A stretch of 64,000 nucleotides of DNA from assembly GCF_009827325.1 (NCBI RefSeq), contig NZ_WTYC01000002.1, positions 124,001-188,000 of the forward strand, in the 5' to 3' direction. Position 1 is the stretch's first letter, and each line of letters begins with the position of its first letter. The stretch comes from Qipengyuania vulgaris. GTDB taxonomy: Bacteria; Pseudomonadota; Alphaproteobacteria; Sphingomonadales; Sphingomonadaceae. The position numbers and the translations under genes are program-made. Under the pieces are notes generated by a model that was not told the origin of the DNA, did not search any database, and saw nothing but the letters and a program-made list of their open reading frames with translations. Positions 32,939 through 42,174 of the stretch are shown piece by piece.

Positions 32939-35050
32939 ATGAAGATTGATCTGGGCATTTTCCCCGGCGAGAAAATGAAATTGGTCCGACAAACCGAGAT
33001 GTCGGAATGCGGTCTAGCATGTGTGGCGATGGTTGCGTCTCATTGGGGCGTGGATCTCGATATGGCGAGCCTCCGGCGACGATTTTCCATTTCTCAGCGA
33101 GGGGCAACCATAAACACCCTGATAGTCGTAGCAAATAAGCTCGGTCTTTCGGCACGACCTCTAAAGGTACCCCTAGAAGAGCTCCAGTACGTTCGGTTCC
33201 CTGCCATCCTCCATTGGGACCTCAATCATTACATTGTTATTCAGAAGTTGGAGCGCGGAATAGCTACAATTTTTGACCCGGCGGCATCCATCAAGAAGCT
33301 GACGCTAACTGAACTCTCTGACCACTTTACGGGCATCGCCCTCGAACTCTCTCCTGTCGAAAATTTTCATCAGCCTGAGCCGTCCCCGAGATTGCGCTTT
33401 TCTCAGCTTTGGCGCGGTGTTTCCGGTCTTAAACGGACGCTTTTACAGATTGCGGTACTAACGGTCGTCACACAGGCTTTTATACTACTCTCTCCTTATT
33501 TTCTACAACTTGCTGTTGACCACGTCATACCGGCTTCTGACTTGCCATTCTTGCTAATTTTGAGTCTCGCGTTCGGTATTTTTGCCATAATTTACGCGAT
33601 GTCATCGTTTCTCCGTTCATTTGTATTTTTATCATCAGGAACATTACTTAGCTTCGTCATGGCGAGCAATGTCGGAAGGCAACTCTTCCGACTGCCGGTG
33701 GCCTGGTTTGAGCGCCGCCATGTCGGCGATATTCTTTCGCGTTTTCAATCACTACAACCGATCCAAGACCTTTTGATCAAGGGCTCCGTTGTAACGGCTC
33801 TCGATGGCGTTCTGGCTATCGCGATCCTCATCGTGATGTTTCTTTACAGTGCTCTCCTCGCATCCATCTCTCTTGCCGCCTTTTTACTTTACCTATTAGT
33901 ACGCTTGGTTCTGTTCCGGTTTGAGCGGAGGGCAACTGAAACCGCCATAGCGATGCGGGCGAAAGAGCAGTCGACATTGATAGAAAGCATCGACGGGATT
34001 GTACCGTTGCGCCTCTCAAGTAAGGAAAGTGCACGTTTTTCGTTATGGCAGAACAAGTTAAATGATAGTTTGAACGCCGATGTATCCGAAGAACGAGTAC
34101 GCATCTGGCAGGAAACTTCGAATATCCTTATCCTACAATTAGAGACCATTATTGTCGTTGCGTTTGCGATAAGCTTTGTTCTCAACGAGCAATTTTCTGT
34201 GGGAATGGTGTTTGCTTACTTGGCTTACAAAACGCAGTTTTTACAAAGTGCCTCCAAACTCGTCGACAAATTCATCGAGTTTCGGATGCTCGGTCTCCAT
34301 CTTGAGCGGATCTCGGATATCGCCCTAGCGACAAGAGATATCAGCTTCGACTATCCGGGAAATGATGAAAACAAACTGAAGGGAGCTATTGCCCTAAATG
34401 ACGTTGATTTTAGATTTTCGGATGCCGATCCTCTAGTCCTAAATTCGGTTTCACTATGTGTCGCGTCAGGCGAGCACGTGGCAATCAAGGGGCCGTCGGG
34501 GGGCGGCAAATCGACATTGGCTAAAATTCTGCTCGGCCTCCTTGAACCGACATCCGGAGATGTCACAGTCGACGGCGTGCCAATCCGCGATTTCGGCTAC
34601 CAGCAATACCACGACAGTGTCGCTGCTGTGCTTCAGGACGATGTTCTGTTTTCCGGATCGATTGCCGAGAATATCGCTCTATTCGAACCCGGCGCAGACC
34701 TAGATAGAATCCGCGAAGCCGCTAAGGCTGCAGCTATCTCGGATGACATCGAAAAAATGCCGATGAAGTACGAAACGTTCGTCACTGAAAGGGGCTCCAA
34801 CCTCTCGGGCGGGCAAAGACAGAGACTCTTGCTTGCGCGCGCGCTCTTTCGCAATCCCCGCCTGCTACTGCTGGATGAGGGGACCTCAAGCTTGGACACT
34901 TGGCATGAGCGTAAAATCAACGAGGCAATTAGAACGCTTCGAATCACTAGAATCGTCATCGCCCATCGGCAGGAAACCATTGATCAGGCGAATAGAGTAT
35001 TCGAAATGAAAGACGGCTCACTCACTGAAATAGCGCCAAGTCCCCGCTAA
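32939..35050 (+). CDS. C39-peptidase ABC transporter (PCAT)
   Basis: 703 residues from the ATG at 32939, 13 bases after the HlyD stop; an ATG at 32975 is an alternative. The N-terminal C39 protease has its Cys in EMSECGLACVAMVA (residue 24), His in LHWDLNHYIVI (97) and Asp in TIFDPA (113), so it should be active; it cuts leaders after double glycine. Then come a six-helix membrane domain and an ATPase: Walker A GPSGGGKST, signature LSGGQRQR, Walker B LLLLDEGTSSLD. It would cut the leader of the peptide at 30313 after VAGG and export the core. Confidence 0.93.
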   Translation: MKIDLGIFPGEKMKLVRQTEMSECGLACVAMVASHWGVDLDMASLRRRFSISQRGATINTLIVVANKLGLSARPLKVPLEELQYVRFPAILHWDLNHYIVIQKLERGIATIFDPAASIKKLTLTELSDHFTGIALELSPVENFHQPEPSPRLRFSQLWRGVSGLKRTLLQIAVLTVVTQAFILLSPYFLQLAVDHVIPASDLPFLLILSLAFGIFAIIYAMSSFLRSFVFLSSGTLLSFVMASNVGRQLFRLPVAWFERRHVGDILSRFQSLQPIQDLLIKGSVVTALDGVLAIAILIVMFLYSALLASISLAAFLLYLLVRLVLFRFERRATETAIAMRAKEQSTLIESIDGIVPLRLSSKESARFSLWQNKLNDSLNADVSEERVRIWQETSNILILQLETIIVVAFAISFVLNEQFSVGMVFAYLAYKTQFLQSASKLVDKFIEFRMLGLHLERISDIALATRDISFDYPGNDENKLKGAIALNDVDFRFSDADPLVLNSVSLCVASGEHVAIKGPSGGGKSTLAKILLGLLEPTSGDVTVDGVPIRDFGYQQYHDSVAAVLQDDVLFSGSIAENIALFEPGADLDRIREAAKAAAISDDIEKMPMKYETFVTERGSNLSGGQRQRLLLARALFRNPRLLLLDEGTSSLDTWHERKINEAIRTLRITRIVIAHRQETIDQANRVFEMKDGSLTEIAPSPR

Positions 35051-35232
35051 GGCCGTGATACGCAAATTGGGTTTATTCGTTCTAAACCTTGGGAAATTTT
35101 ACCAATCGCCAGTAAGAATAATCGGGCCGTTCCCATTATGTTGAGTCACCGATGAATTCGAAAGCGAAGTCGTAAATAGGCAGTCTGGCGCCACGTTTAT
35201 CTTACAACTATAGGTGCACGATTCGGTATGCG

Positions 35233-36444
35233 TTAGGCAATAATCGCGGTATACTCCTGACCGTTCACTGTGCCAGAGCAGTAAGCGCCCCATGCTTCCA
35301 TCAGTTTCACCCGCGCCCCCGGCTTTTGCTTAGTTCCTAAATACGTTGTGCGGCGATAAGCAGCTTGCACAGCATCGGGCGTCTTGTGCGCCAGGGCGGC
35401 CTCGACCACGGGATTGGGGAAGCCTTCATTTGCTGCCCAGTCCGTGAAGGCAGAGCGAAAGCCATGGACGTGAAAGGGTTCCTGCATGTCGCGCAGCACC
35501 TTGAGCAGTGTCATGTCGGACATCGCTTTGCCCGTTGCCCCAGAAAATACTACTTCAGCCCCCTCGACGCGGAACGCATCCGCCTTCGCGAGGACTCCCA
35601 GTGCGGCCTTGGAGAGCGGGACCACATGTGCCTTACTTCGTTTCATGTGTTCGGCGGGGATCGTCCAAAGGCGTTCTTCCAGATCGAATTCTTCCCACTT
35701 GGCGAGTCGGATCTCCTGCGAGCGCGTGCCGGTCAGGATAAGGAGATCGAGCGCGAAACGTCCGAAGGATGGCTTGCGCCTCAGTGCGGTCAGAAACGAA
35801 GGAATGGCGACATAGGGCATCGCTTTGCGGTTCTGGGTTTTCTTGATCTGCCGTGGCAGGCCCCTCCCTGCTTTCAGGCTACTATTGCCCGATGGCGCTT
35901 CGGTCGACCGCCAGCCTTTGGCATGCGCATAGTCCAGCACGGCGCAAATCCGATTGCGAACCTGGCGCGCGGTTTCAGGGATTTCCTGCCAAATCGGCGT
36001 GAGTACATCGATGATGTCAGTTGCGGCGATACTGCCAGTCGGCATGTCACCAAGCTTGGGGAAAGCATAGTTCTCCAGACTGGCGAACCACTGGCGCGCG
36101 TAGACGGCGCTCTTCCAGCCCGCCTCGTTTTCGGAGTGATACTGTGTGGCGGCTTCGCGGAAGGTCACCTTGGCGGCCGCCTCGTCCCTGCGCTCAGTGA
36201 GAACATCGCGCTTTTCGATCTTCACGGCCTTGCGCAGTTCGTTGGCTTTCTCGCGGGCCTGCGCCAGTGTGACCAGCTTTGCGCTCCCCACTCCGATGTC
36301 TCGTCGCTTCCCGTCTTGCTGGAGTCGGAGCAGCCATGAAGCCGAGCCGGTTTTCCCAACTTTGAGAAAAAGACCGTCACCATCCTGATACGTGCCGGGA
36401 TTCGCTAAAGCTGCCTTTACCGCTACCGCCGTGAGCTTGCCCAT
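35233..36444 (-). CDS. Tyrosine-type integrase of the island (DUF4102 type)
   Basis: 403 residues from the ATG at 36444 (MGKLTAVAVKAALANPG); a longer start at 36513 is poor. The N-terminal DUF4102 arm-binding domain (GDGLFLKVGKTGSASWLLRL) is followed by a SAM-like core-binding domain and the catalytic domain: Arg in LILTGTRSQEIRLAKWEE, H-x-x-R in FHVHGFRSAFTDWA and LAHKTPDAVQAAYRRTTYLG with the nucleophilic Tyr in the closing part. P4/CP4-57-like integrases of this kind insert into the 3' end of tRNA genes. tRNA-Tyr is 207 bases away, so it is the recombinase for the island. Confidence 0.93.
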   Translation of the reverse strand: MGKLTAVAVKAALANPGTYQDGDGLFLKVGKTGSASWLLRLQQDGKRRDIGVGSAKLVTLAQAREKANELRKAVKIEKRDVLTERRDEAAAKVTFREAATQYHSENEAGWKSAVYARQWFASLENYAFPKLGDMPTGSIAATDIIDVLTPIWQEIPETARQVRNRICAVLDYAHAKGWRSTEAPSGNSSLKAGRGLPRQIKKTQNRKAMPYVAIPSFLTALRRKPSFGRFALDLLILTGTRSQEIRLAKWEEFDLEERLWTIPAEHMKRSKAHVVPLSKAALGVLAKADAFRVEGAEVVFSGATGKAMSDMTLLKVLRDMQEPFHVHGFRSAFTDWAANEGFPNPVVEAALAHKTPDAVQAAYRRTTYLGTKQKPGARVKLMEAWGAYCSGTVNGQEYTAIIA

Positions 36445-36446
36445 TT

Positions 36447-36526
36447 CCTTCCCCACATTTCCGCAGGCCGTTCCGGAAAATACAAGTGTGGGGAAGAGTG
36501 TATCTTTCCCCACACCTTCCCCACAC
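36447..36526. repeat. TCCCCACA motifs upstream of the integrase
   Basis: TCCCCACAC occurs at 36507-36515 and 36518-36526, TTCCCCACA-type sequence near 36449, and an inverted copy AGTGTGGGGAAG at 36485-36496. The same motif is repeated at the far island end (14627, 14639). They are candidates for integrase arm-type sites or autoregulation sites. Confidence 0.4.
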
Positions 36527-36650
36527 TAGGCCTCGGATGCGGGTGGATCGCGACGGCTGCTAGGGGACGGAATAGGGGCATTATACCGCAGAAATTCAAG
36601 GGTTTCCATGGATTTCTGGGGATGCAGATAGATGCTGAAAGAAAGAGCGG

Positions 36651-36736
36651 TGGTGGACAGGGCTGGATTCGAACCAGCGTACGCTTGCGCGGGCAGATTT
36701 ACAGTCTGCTGCCTTTAACCACTCGGCCACCTGTCC
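36651..36736 (-). tRNA. tRNA-Tyr (GTA)
   Basis: Reads from 36736 to 36651 with the acceptor stem GGACAGG / CCTGTCC, discriminator A and encoded CCA. The anticodon GTA lies at 36702-36700 (TAC on the plus strand), and there is a long variable arm typical of tRNA-Tyr. The 3' end faces the integrase gene and serves as the island attachment site, yet the gene is complete. Confidence 0.93.
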
Positions 36737-36892
36737 ACACCGGTTCGCCATCTTTCCCGAAAAACGGGCGAAAGAGCGGGGAGGCTCTGGGCCATCCCCT
36801 GCCGAGAGGCGCCCCTTTGGCGAAGCGGCGCTTGCCTGTCAATGCCCTCGCTGGCAGGAGCGCGACGCAATCTCGAATACAGGACATGAAGC

Positions 36893-37684
36893 ATGGCAAA
36901 AGGCGAACGCAAACGCGCATTGAGGGGCCGGGCCGGCCGCATGAAGGGCGGTCGGGGAAGCGGCCGGGCGAGTCCTGGACAGGTCCGTCTGTGGGGACGC
37001 CACGCGGTCGAGGCGGCGCTCAAGAACCCGGACAGGCAGCACCGCAAGTTGTGGGCGACACGCGAAGGCGTAGCCTCGCTGGACGGCGAATTGCCGGAAG
37101 ATTTCCCCGTCGAATATGCCGACGTCCAGGACCTCGCCCGCCTCGTCGCCAAGGATGCCCCGCATCAGGGACTGGTTCTAGAATGCGCGGCGCTGGAAGA
37201 CCGCTTCCTCGACGAAGTTCTCGACGGCGATCCGGCGCGTCCGATCATCGTGCTCGATCAGGTAACCGATCCGCACAATGTCGGCGCGATCATGCGCTCG
37301 GCAGTCGCCTTCAATGCGGCCGCCCTCGTCACGCAGGACCGGCACGCGCCTCCCGAAGGCGGGGTCATTGCCAAGTCGGCGTCGGGCGCGCTCGAAACGC
37401 TGCCATGGATCCGCGTGGTCAACCTTGCCCGCGCGATGGAGGAAATGGCCGATGCAGGGTATTGGCGCATCGGTCTGACCGGTCACACCGAAACCACCTT
37501 CGGGGATGCGCTGCCGGCCGGACCCGTGGCGATCGTCCTGGGCGCCGAGGGCGAAGGCATGCGCCAGAACATCGAAACCCATTGCGATGCGCTGGCGAAA
37601 TTGCCCATCTCTAACGAAATCGAAAGCCTCAACGTGTCCAACGCTGCGGCAATCGCGCTATATGCGGTGGCTACCAGGGGCTGA
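36893..37684 (+). CDS. rlmB: 23S rRNA (guanosine 2'-O)-methyltransferase, RlmB/TrmH family
   Basis: 263 residues. A basic N-terminal tail (about 30 residues) precedes an L30e-like substrate domain (LWGRHAVEAALKNPDRQHRK). The SPOUT methyltransferase domain has the motifs LDQVTDPHNVGAIMRSA, IVLGAEGEGMR and PISNEIESLNVSNAAAIALY, the trefoil-knot SAM site. RlmB methylates G2251 of 23S rRNA. It starts 156 bases from tRNA-Tyr, at the core side of the island. The start at the ATG at 36893 fits the usual length plus a basic extension. Confidence 0.9.
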   Translation: MAKGERKRALRGRAGRMKGGRGSGRASPGQVRLWGRHAVEAALKNPDRQHRKLWATREGVASLDGELPEDFPVEYADVQDLARLVAKDAPHQGLVLECAALEDRFLDEVLDGDPARPIIVLDQVTDPHNVGAIMRSAVAFNAAALVTQDRHAPPEGGVIAKSASGALETLPWIRVVNLARAMEEMADAGYWRIGLTGHTETTFGDALPAGPVAIVLGAEGEGMRQNIETHCDALAKLPISNEIESLNVSNAAAIALYAVATRG

Positions 37685-37709
37685 TTTCTAACGGGGGGAT
37701 TTTGCTGTG

Positions 37710-38558
37710 ATGAATATTTCGACGAAGCTGCGCGCGTGCGGACTTGCGATGGCGAGTTCGCTGGCGCTCACGGGCTGCCTGCTTACGCCGGGTGCCTTCA
37801 CCAGTGAGCTGCAGCTGATGCAGGATGGCACTTTCAGCTACAGCTACGATGGCGAGATCCAGATGCTCGCGCTTTCGAAACTGGCGCAGATGGCCGACCA
37901 GCCCGAAGAATTTGAAGCCGAATGCTGGGACGAGGACTACGAAACCCGCAAATGCACACCTGCCGAAGTCAACGAGCAGCGCGCCGAATGGGATGCGAAT
38001 GCCAGCGAGCGCGAGGCCGAAAGCAAGCGCGAAGCCGAACAGATGAAGGCGTTCCTAGGCGGGATAGACCCGTCGAACCCCGAAGCGGCGCAGGAACTCG
38101 CCGCAAAGCTCGAACGGCAGCGGGGCTGGGAAAAGGTTGCTTATATGGGCGACGGGCTGTTCGACGTCGACTTCCGCATCAAGGGCCGGACGACGCATGA
38201 CTTCGCCTTTCCGGTGATCGAGAAGATGCCCATGGGCAATATGTTCGTGACCGTGGTGCTGCGTGACGAGGGGCAAATCCGCGTCGATGCGCCCGGCTTC
38301 GCTGCGCAGGGCGGCGGCAATCCCATGCAGGGCATGATGTCGGGCATGGCTGGGATGGCGCAGATGTCTGAAGAAAACGGGGAGGACCTTGGCAAGGTAG
38401 TCGTGCCGGACGGCACCTTCACCATCGTCACCGATGGCCGTATCCTGGCCAACAATACCGATGAGGGTCCGACTGCCAACGCGCGCGGCCAGGCGCTGGT
38501 GTGGCAGATCAGCCCGCGTACCGAGCAGGCACCGACCGCCCTCATCGCGTTCGACTGA
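37710..38558 (+). CDS. Putative lipoprotein
   Basis: 282 residues from the ATG at 37710; a GTG one codon earlier is also possible, with GGGGGG nearby. The signal peptide MNISTKLRACGLAMASSLAL ends in the lipobox LTGC. The mature part has a helical acidic section (EREAESKREAEQMKAF) and a Met/Gly-rich segment (GNPMQGMMSGMAGMAQM). No family identified beyond this. Followed by a terminator shared with hup. Confidence 0.7.
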   Translation: MNISTKLRACGLAMASSLALTGCLLTPGAFTSELQLMQDGTFSYSYDGEIQMLALSKLAQMADQPEEFEAECWDEDYETRKCTPAEVNEQRAEWDANASEREAESKREAEQMKAFLGGIDPSNPEAAQELAAKLERQRGWEKVAYMGDGLFDVDFRIKGRTTHDFAFPVIEKMPMGNMFVTVVLRDEGQIRVDAPGFAAQGGGNPMQGMMSGMAGMAQMSEENGEDLGKVVVPDGTFTIVTDGRILANNTDEGPTANARGQALVWQISPRTEQAPTALIAFD

Positions 38559-38581
38559 TTTCCAGAACCTACAAACGAAAA

Positions 38582-38611
38582 CGCCGCAGCGGCCCGAAGG
38601 CTGCTGCGGCG
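38582..38611. terminator. Terminator between the lipoprotein gene and hup
   Basis: Arms CGCCGCAGC (38582-38590) and GCTGCGGCG (38603-38611). On the minus strand, for hup, it is followed by TTTTCGTTTG. It probably serves both convergent genes. Confidence 0.75.
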
Positions 38612-38635
38612 CTAAAATCGTGAAAGGGGCGCGTC

Positions 38636-38908
38636 TTAGTTGACGGCGTCCTTCAGGCCCTTGCCGGCCTTGAACTTGGGCTGGTTCGAAGCAGGGATGT
38701 TCATCGGTTCGCCGGTACGCGGGTTACGGCCGGTCGAAGCCTTGCGCTTGGCAACCGAGAAGGTGCCGAAACCGACCAGGCGAACTTCATCGCCCTTGGA
38801 CAGCGACTTGGTGATGGCATCGAACACGCCTTCGACGGCGCTCGACGCGTCGCTCTTCGACAGGCCGCTGGTTTCAGCGACAGCACCGATCAGATCGTTT
38901 TTGTTCAT
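38636..38908 (-). CDS. hup: DNA-binding protein HU
   Basis: 90-residue histone-like nucleoid protein. MNKNDLIGAVAETSGLSKSD begins the HU fold, and VRLVGFGTFSVAKRKASTGR, then NPRTGEPMNIPASNQPKF form the DNA-gripping arms with the GFGTF and RNP-TGE motifs. Standard length. It follows lon on the same strand, as in many proteobacteria, but a long terminator hairpin separates the two. Confidence 0.95.
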   Translation of the reverse strand: MNKNDLIGAVAETSGLSKSDASSAVEGVFDAITKSLSKGDEVRLVGFGTFSVAKRKASTGRNPRTGEPMNIPASNQPKFKAGKGLKDAVN

Positions 38909-39070
38909 ATTCTTAGAACCCCCTCATTCGAGTTTTGATTTGTGGTCCGGTGAATCGCTTCACCCGAGAGGCGGCGAATTGAGAGGCTTTTGGTCCGCGT
39001 GTCAAAGGCAAAATCCGCAATAACCGGCGGTTTTTGGCCTTGAAAACCCGTTTCTGCGGCAAAACGGGCA

Positions 39071-39112
39071 TTTGTTGTGCCGCAGCGAGACATCTCGCTG
39101 CGGCGCAACAAA
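39071..39112 (-). terminator. Long hairpin after lon
   Basis: Arms TTGTTGTGCCGCAGCGAG (39072-39089) and CTCGCTGCGGCGCAACAA (39094-39111), 18 base pairs with one G-U and a 4-base loop. It lies just after the lon stop at 39120 and probably terminates lon or stabilises its transcript; the U tract is weak. Confidence 0.7.
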
Positions 39113-39119
39113 TCAATTG

Positions 39120-41513
39120 TTAATGGGCAGTGGGCGAAGCGCCGCCGACATGCGGATGGCCCGGCTGGCTGGCCAGATCGTCCGCCTCTGTCCACTCGAT
39201 CGGATCGGGGAGCGACGTCAAAGCGTGTTCGAGCACTTCGTCCACATGGGAAACCGCGACGATTTCGAGCCCCTCCTTCACGTTTGCAGGAATCTCGGCG
39301 AGATCCTTCACGTTCTCTTCGGGGATGAGGACCTTCTTGATGCCGCCGCGCAAAGCCGCGAGCAGTTTTTCCTTCAGGCCGCCGATCGGCAGAACCCGGC
39401 CGCGCAAAGTAACCTCGCCGGTCATCGCCACATCGGGCCGCACCGGAACGCCCGATAGGGTCGAGACGATGGAGGTGACCATGCCGATACCCGCGCTCGG
39501 CCCATCCTTGGGCACCGCGCCTTCGGGAAGATGGATATGGATGTTCTTCCTCTGGAAGATGCTCGGCTTGATGCCGTAATGCGGAGCGCGCGCCTTCACG
39601 AAGCTGAAGGCCGCGGCGACGCTTTCGTTCATCACCTCGCCCAGCTTGCCGGTGGTCTTGATCTCGCCCTTGCCCGGCGTGGTGACGCTTTCGATGGTCA
39701 GCAATTCACCGCCCACCTCGGTCCAGGCCAGCCCGGTAACCGCGCCGACCTGAGCTTCTTCTTCGCCCATGCCGTGCTTGAACTTGCGCACGCCAGCGAA
39801 GTCCGAAAGGTTTTCGGGCGTGATCGTGACGCTTTCCGCCTTCCCTTCGAGGATGCGGCGCAGGCTCTTGCGGCATAGCCGGGCAAGCTCGCGCTCCAGC
39901 GTGCGGACGCCCGCCTCACGCGTGTAATAGCGGATCAGGTCGCGCAGCGCCTCATCGGTCAGCTCGAACTCGCCGTCCTTGAGGCCGTGATCCTTGACCT
40001 GCTTGGCGAGCAGGTGGCGGGTCGCGATCTCGACCTTCTCGTCCTCGGTATACCCTTCCAGGCGGATGATTTCCATGCGGTCGAGCAACGGCTGTGGCAG
40101 GTTGAGACTGTTCGCCGTGGTGACGAACATGATGTCCGAAAGGTCGAGGTCGAGTTCCAGATAATGGTCCTGGAACTTGTTGTTCTGTTCGGGATCCAGA
40201 ACCTCAAGCAAAGCCGAGGCCGGATCGCCGCGAAAATCTTGGCCCAGCTTGTCGATCTCGTCGAGCAGGAACAACGGGTTGATCTTGCCCGCCTTCTTGA
40301 GATTGCTGACGATCTTGCCCGGAAGCGAGCCGATATAAGTACGGCGGTGGCCGCGGATTTCGGCCTCGTCGCGCACGCCGCCCAGCGACTGGCGAATGAA
40401 TTCGCGCCCGGTCGCCTTGGCGATGCTCTTGCCGAGGCTGGTCTTGCCGACACCCGGAGGGCCGACGAGGCACAGGATCGGCCCCTTCAGCTTGTTGGTG
40501 CGCGCCTGCACGGCGAGATATTCGATGATCCGGTCCTTGACCTTCTCAAGCGCGTAATGATCCGCATCGAGGATTTCCTGCGCCTTGCCGATATCCTTCT
40601 TGACCTTGCTCTTCTTGCCCCAGGGCAGGCCGAGCAACACGTCCAGATAGTTGCGGATGACGGTCGCCTCGGCGCTCATCGGCTGCATGGCCTTGAGCTT
40701 CTTCAGCTCGCTTTCCGCCTTAGCGCGCGCTTCCTTGCTGAGCTTGGTCTTGCCGATCTTCTCAGTCAGCTCGGCGATCTCGTTGCCGCCGTCCTCGTCA
40801 CCGTCGCCCAGCTCGTTCTGGATCGCCTTCAACTGCTCGTTGAGATAATATTCGCGCTGGGTCTTCTCCATCTGCCGCTTCACGCGGCCACGGATGCGGC
40901 GCTCCACCTGCAGGACAGACAGTTCGCCTTCCATGAAGGACATCACCATTTCGAGGCGCTTCAGGGGATCGGTCTCGACCAGCAGGGACTGCTTGTCGGA
41001 AACCTTCGCCTGGATGGCGGCGGCGATGGTATCGGCCAGCTCGCCCGCATCGTCGATCTCGCCGAGCTGTTCGGCGGCGTCATCGCCGATCTTCTTGTTG
41101 AGCTTGGCATATTCGCCGAACTGCTCGATCACCTGGCGCATCATCGCGCTGATCTCGGTGCCCGCAGCTGTCGGTTCCTCAATCATCGACACGTCGGCGG
41201 CGACATATTCGCCGACCGTACGCAGCTCGTGCAGCTTGGCACGTTCCTGCCCTTCGACCAGCACGCGGACCGTACCGTCCGGCAGCTTGAGCAGCTGCAG
41301 GACCTGCGCGATCACGCCGGTGTCGTAGAGGTCGCGGCCCTCGGGATCGTCACAGCCCGGATCGAGCTGCGAGAGGAGGAAAATGTCCTTCGAACCTTCC
41401 ATCGCGACTTCGAGCGCCGCCACCGACTTGTCGCGCCCGACAAAGAGCGGGACGACCATGCCGGGGAAAACGACGATGTCGCGCAGGGGAAGGAGGGGAA
41501 AGGTCTCGGTCAT
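39120..41513 (-). CDS. lon: ATP-dependent protease Lon
   Basis: 797 residues from the ATG at 41513 (MTETFPLLPLRDIVVFPGMV), as usual for Lon. The N-terminal substrate domain and coiled-coil linker come first. The AAA+ domain has Walker A LVGPPGVGKTSLGKS and Walker B PLFLLDEIDK. The C-terminal serine protease has the catalytic Ser in PKDGPSAGIGM and the Lys in GGLKEKLLAA. Cytoplasmic quality-control and regulatory protease. No lesion seen. Confidence 0.97.
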   Translation of the reverse strand: MTETFPLLPLRDIVVFPGMVVPLFVGRDKSVAALEVAMEGSKDIFLLSQLDPGCDDPEGRDLYDTGVIAQVLQLLKLPDGTVRVLVEGQERAKLHELRTVGEYVAADVSMIEEPTAAGTEISAMMRQVIEQFGEYAKLNKKIGDDAAEQLGEIDDAGELADTIAAAIQAKVSDKQSLLVETDPLKRLEMVMSFMEGELSVLQVERRIRGRVKRQMEKTQREYYLNEQLKAIQNELGDGDEDGGNEIAELTEKIGKTKLSKEARAKAESELKKLKAMQPMSAEATVIRNYLDVLLGLPWGKKSKVKKDIGKAQEILDADHYALEKVKDRIIEYLAVQARTNKLKGPILCLVGPPGVGKTSLGKSIAKATGREFIRQSLGGVRDEAEIRGHRRTYIGSLPGKIVSNLKKAGKINPLFLLDEIDKLGQDFRGDPASALLEVLDPEQNNKFQDHYLELDLDLSDIMFVTTANSLNLPQPLLDRMEIIRLEGYTEDEKVEIATRHLLAKQVKDHGLKDGEFELTDEALRDLIRYYTREAGVRTLERELARLCRKSLRRILEGKAESVTITPENLSDFAGVRKFKHGMGEEEAQVGAVTGLAWTEVGGELLTIESVTTPGKGEIKTTGKLGEVMNESVAAAFSFVKARAPHYGIKPSIFQRKNIHIHLPEGAVPKDGPSAGIGMVTSIVSTLSGVPVRPDVAMTGEVTLRGRVLPIGGLKEKLLAALRGGIKKVLIPEENVKDLAEIPANVKEGLEIVAVSHVDEVLEHALTSLPDPIEWTEADDLASQPGHPHVGGASPTAH

Positions 41514-41822
41514 ATAATCAGTCCATTTGCGGCCCGGCACCGGGCCTGCGTCTCGCGATGGAATATGGGTAGCGGACCGCCCGGGCGCAATGTCCGCCCC
41601 GGGTTAAGCTGTGCACAGCGCGATCCGTTCAGCTTCTGCAGCCGCAATCTGAGACATGGACCACATGGACCACTGTCCAGGAGGCAAAAACCTGACAACT
41701 TGTGCAGCGGGAGACTCGAGGGCCGAGCCAGCTCGAAAACAGGCATGCCATCCGGCGCTAGCATCGGGTCACCGATGTAGGACAGCCGCCCATCCCGCCA
41801 CCCCGAAAAGGGGCAGCAGCGT

Positions 41823-42164
41823 TTACCCAAATCCGGGAATATTCATGCCCGGCGGAAGGCCCATGCCGCTCTGGACCTTTTCCATTTCCTCGGCCGACTT
41901 GCGGTCCGCCTTGTCGCGCGCATCGTTGAAGGCAGCGGCGACCAGATCTTCGACCATCTGCTTTTCTTCCACCTTCATCAGGCTTTCGTCGATCTGCACG
42001 CCTATAATGCGGCCGCGCGCCGTGGCACGCACCTTGACCAGACCGCCGCCTGCGGCGCCTTCGACCTCAATGTCGTCGAGCTTGGCCTGAACATCGTTCA
42101 TCTGGGTCTGGATCTGTTCAGCCGCCTTCTGCGCGGCAGCGATCATTTCTTCCATCGACTTCAT
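41823..42164 (-). CDS. ybaB: YbaB/EbfC family nucleoid-associated protein
   Basis: 113 residues, MKSMEEMIAAAQKAAEQIQT and then the conserved VEGAAGGGLVKVRATARGRI core, ending with a Gly/Pro/Met tail (LPPGMNIPGFG). Homodimeric DNA-binding protein, which binds DNA as a tweezer-like dimer. It lies 10 bases after dnaX on the same strand, the classic dnaX-ybaB pairing; recR does not follow here. The 300 bases between it and lon hold no gene. Confidence 0.92.
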   Translation of the reverse strand: MKSMEEMIAAAQKAAEQIQTQMNDVQAKLDDIEVEGAAGGGLVKVRATARGRIIGVQIDESLMKVEEKQMVEDLVAAAFNDARDKADRKSAEEMEKVQSGMGLPPGMNIPGFG

Positions 42165-42174
42165 AGGATCGTCC

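Noticed and set aside
35099-35293. Short minus-strand frame with a cysteine-rich stretch (ESCTYSCKINVAPDC) after the C39 transporter
   Set aside because: Considered as a second precursor peptide, but the only start lies inside the integrase gene, there is no leader with a double-glycine site, and no ribosome binding site.
39987-41780. 597-codon plus-strand frame across lon
   Set aside because: Antisense to the lon coding sequence, which has all family motifs. No start signal or family match for the antisense frame.
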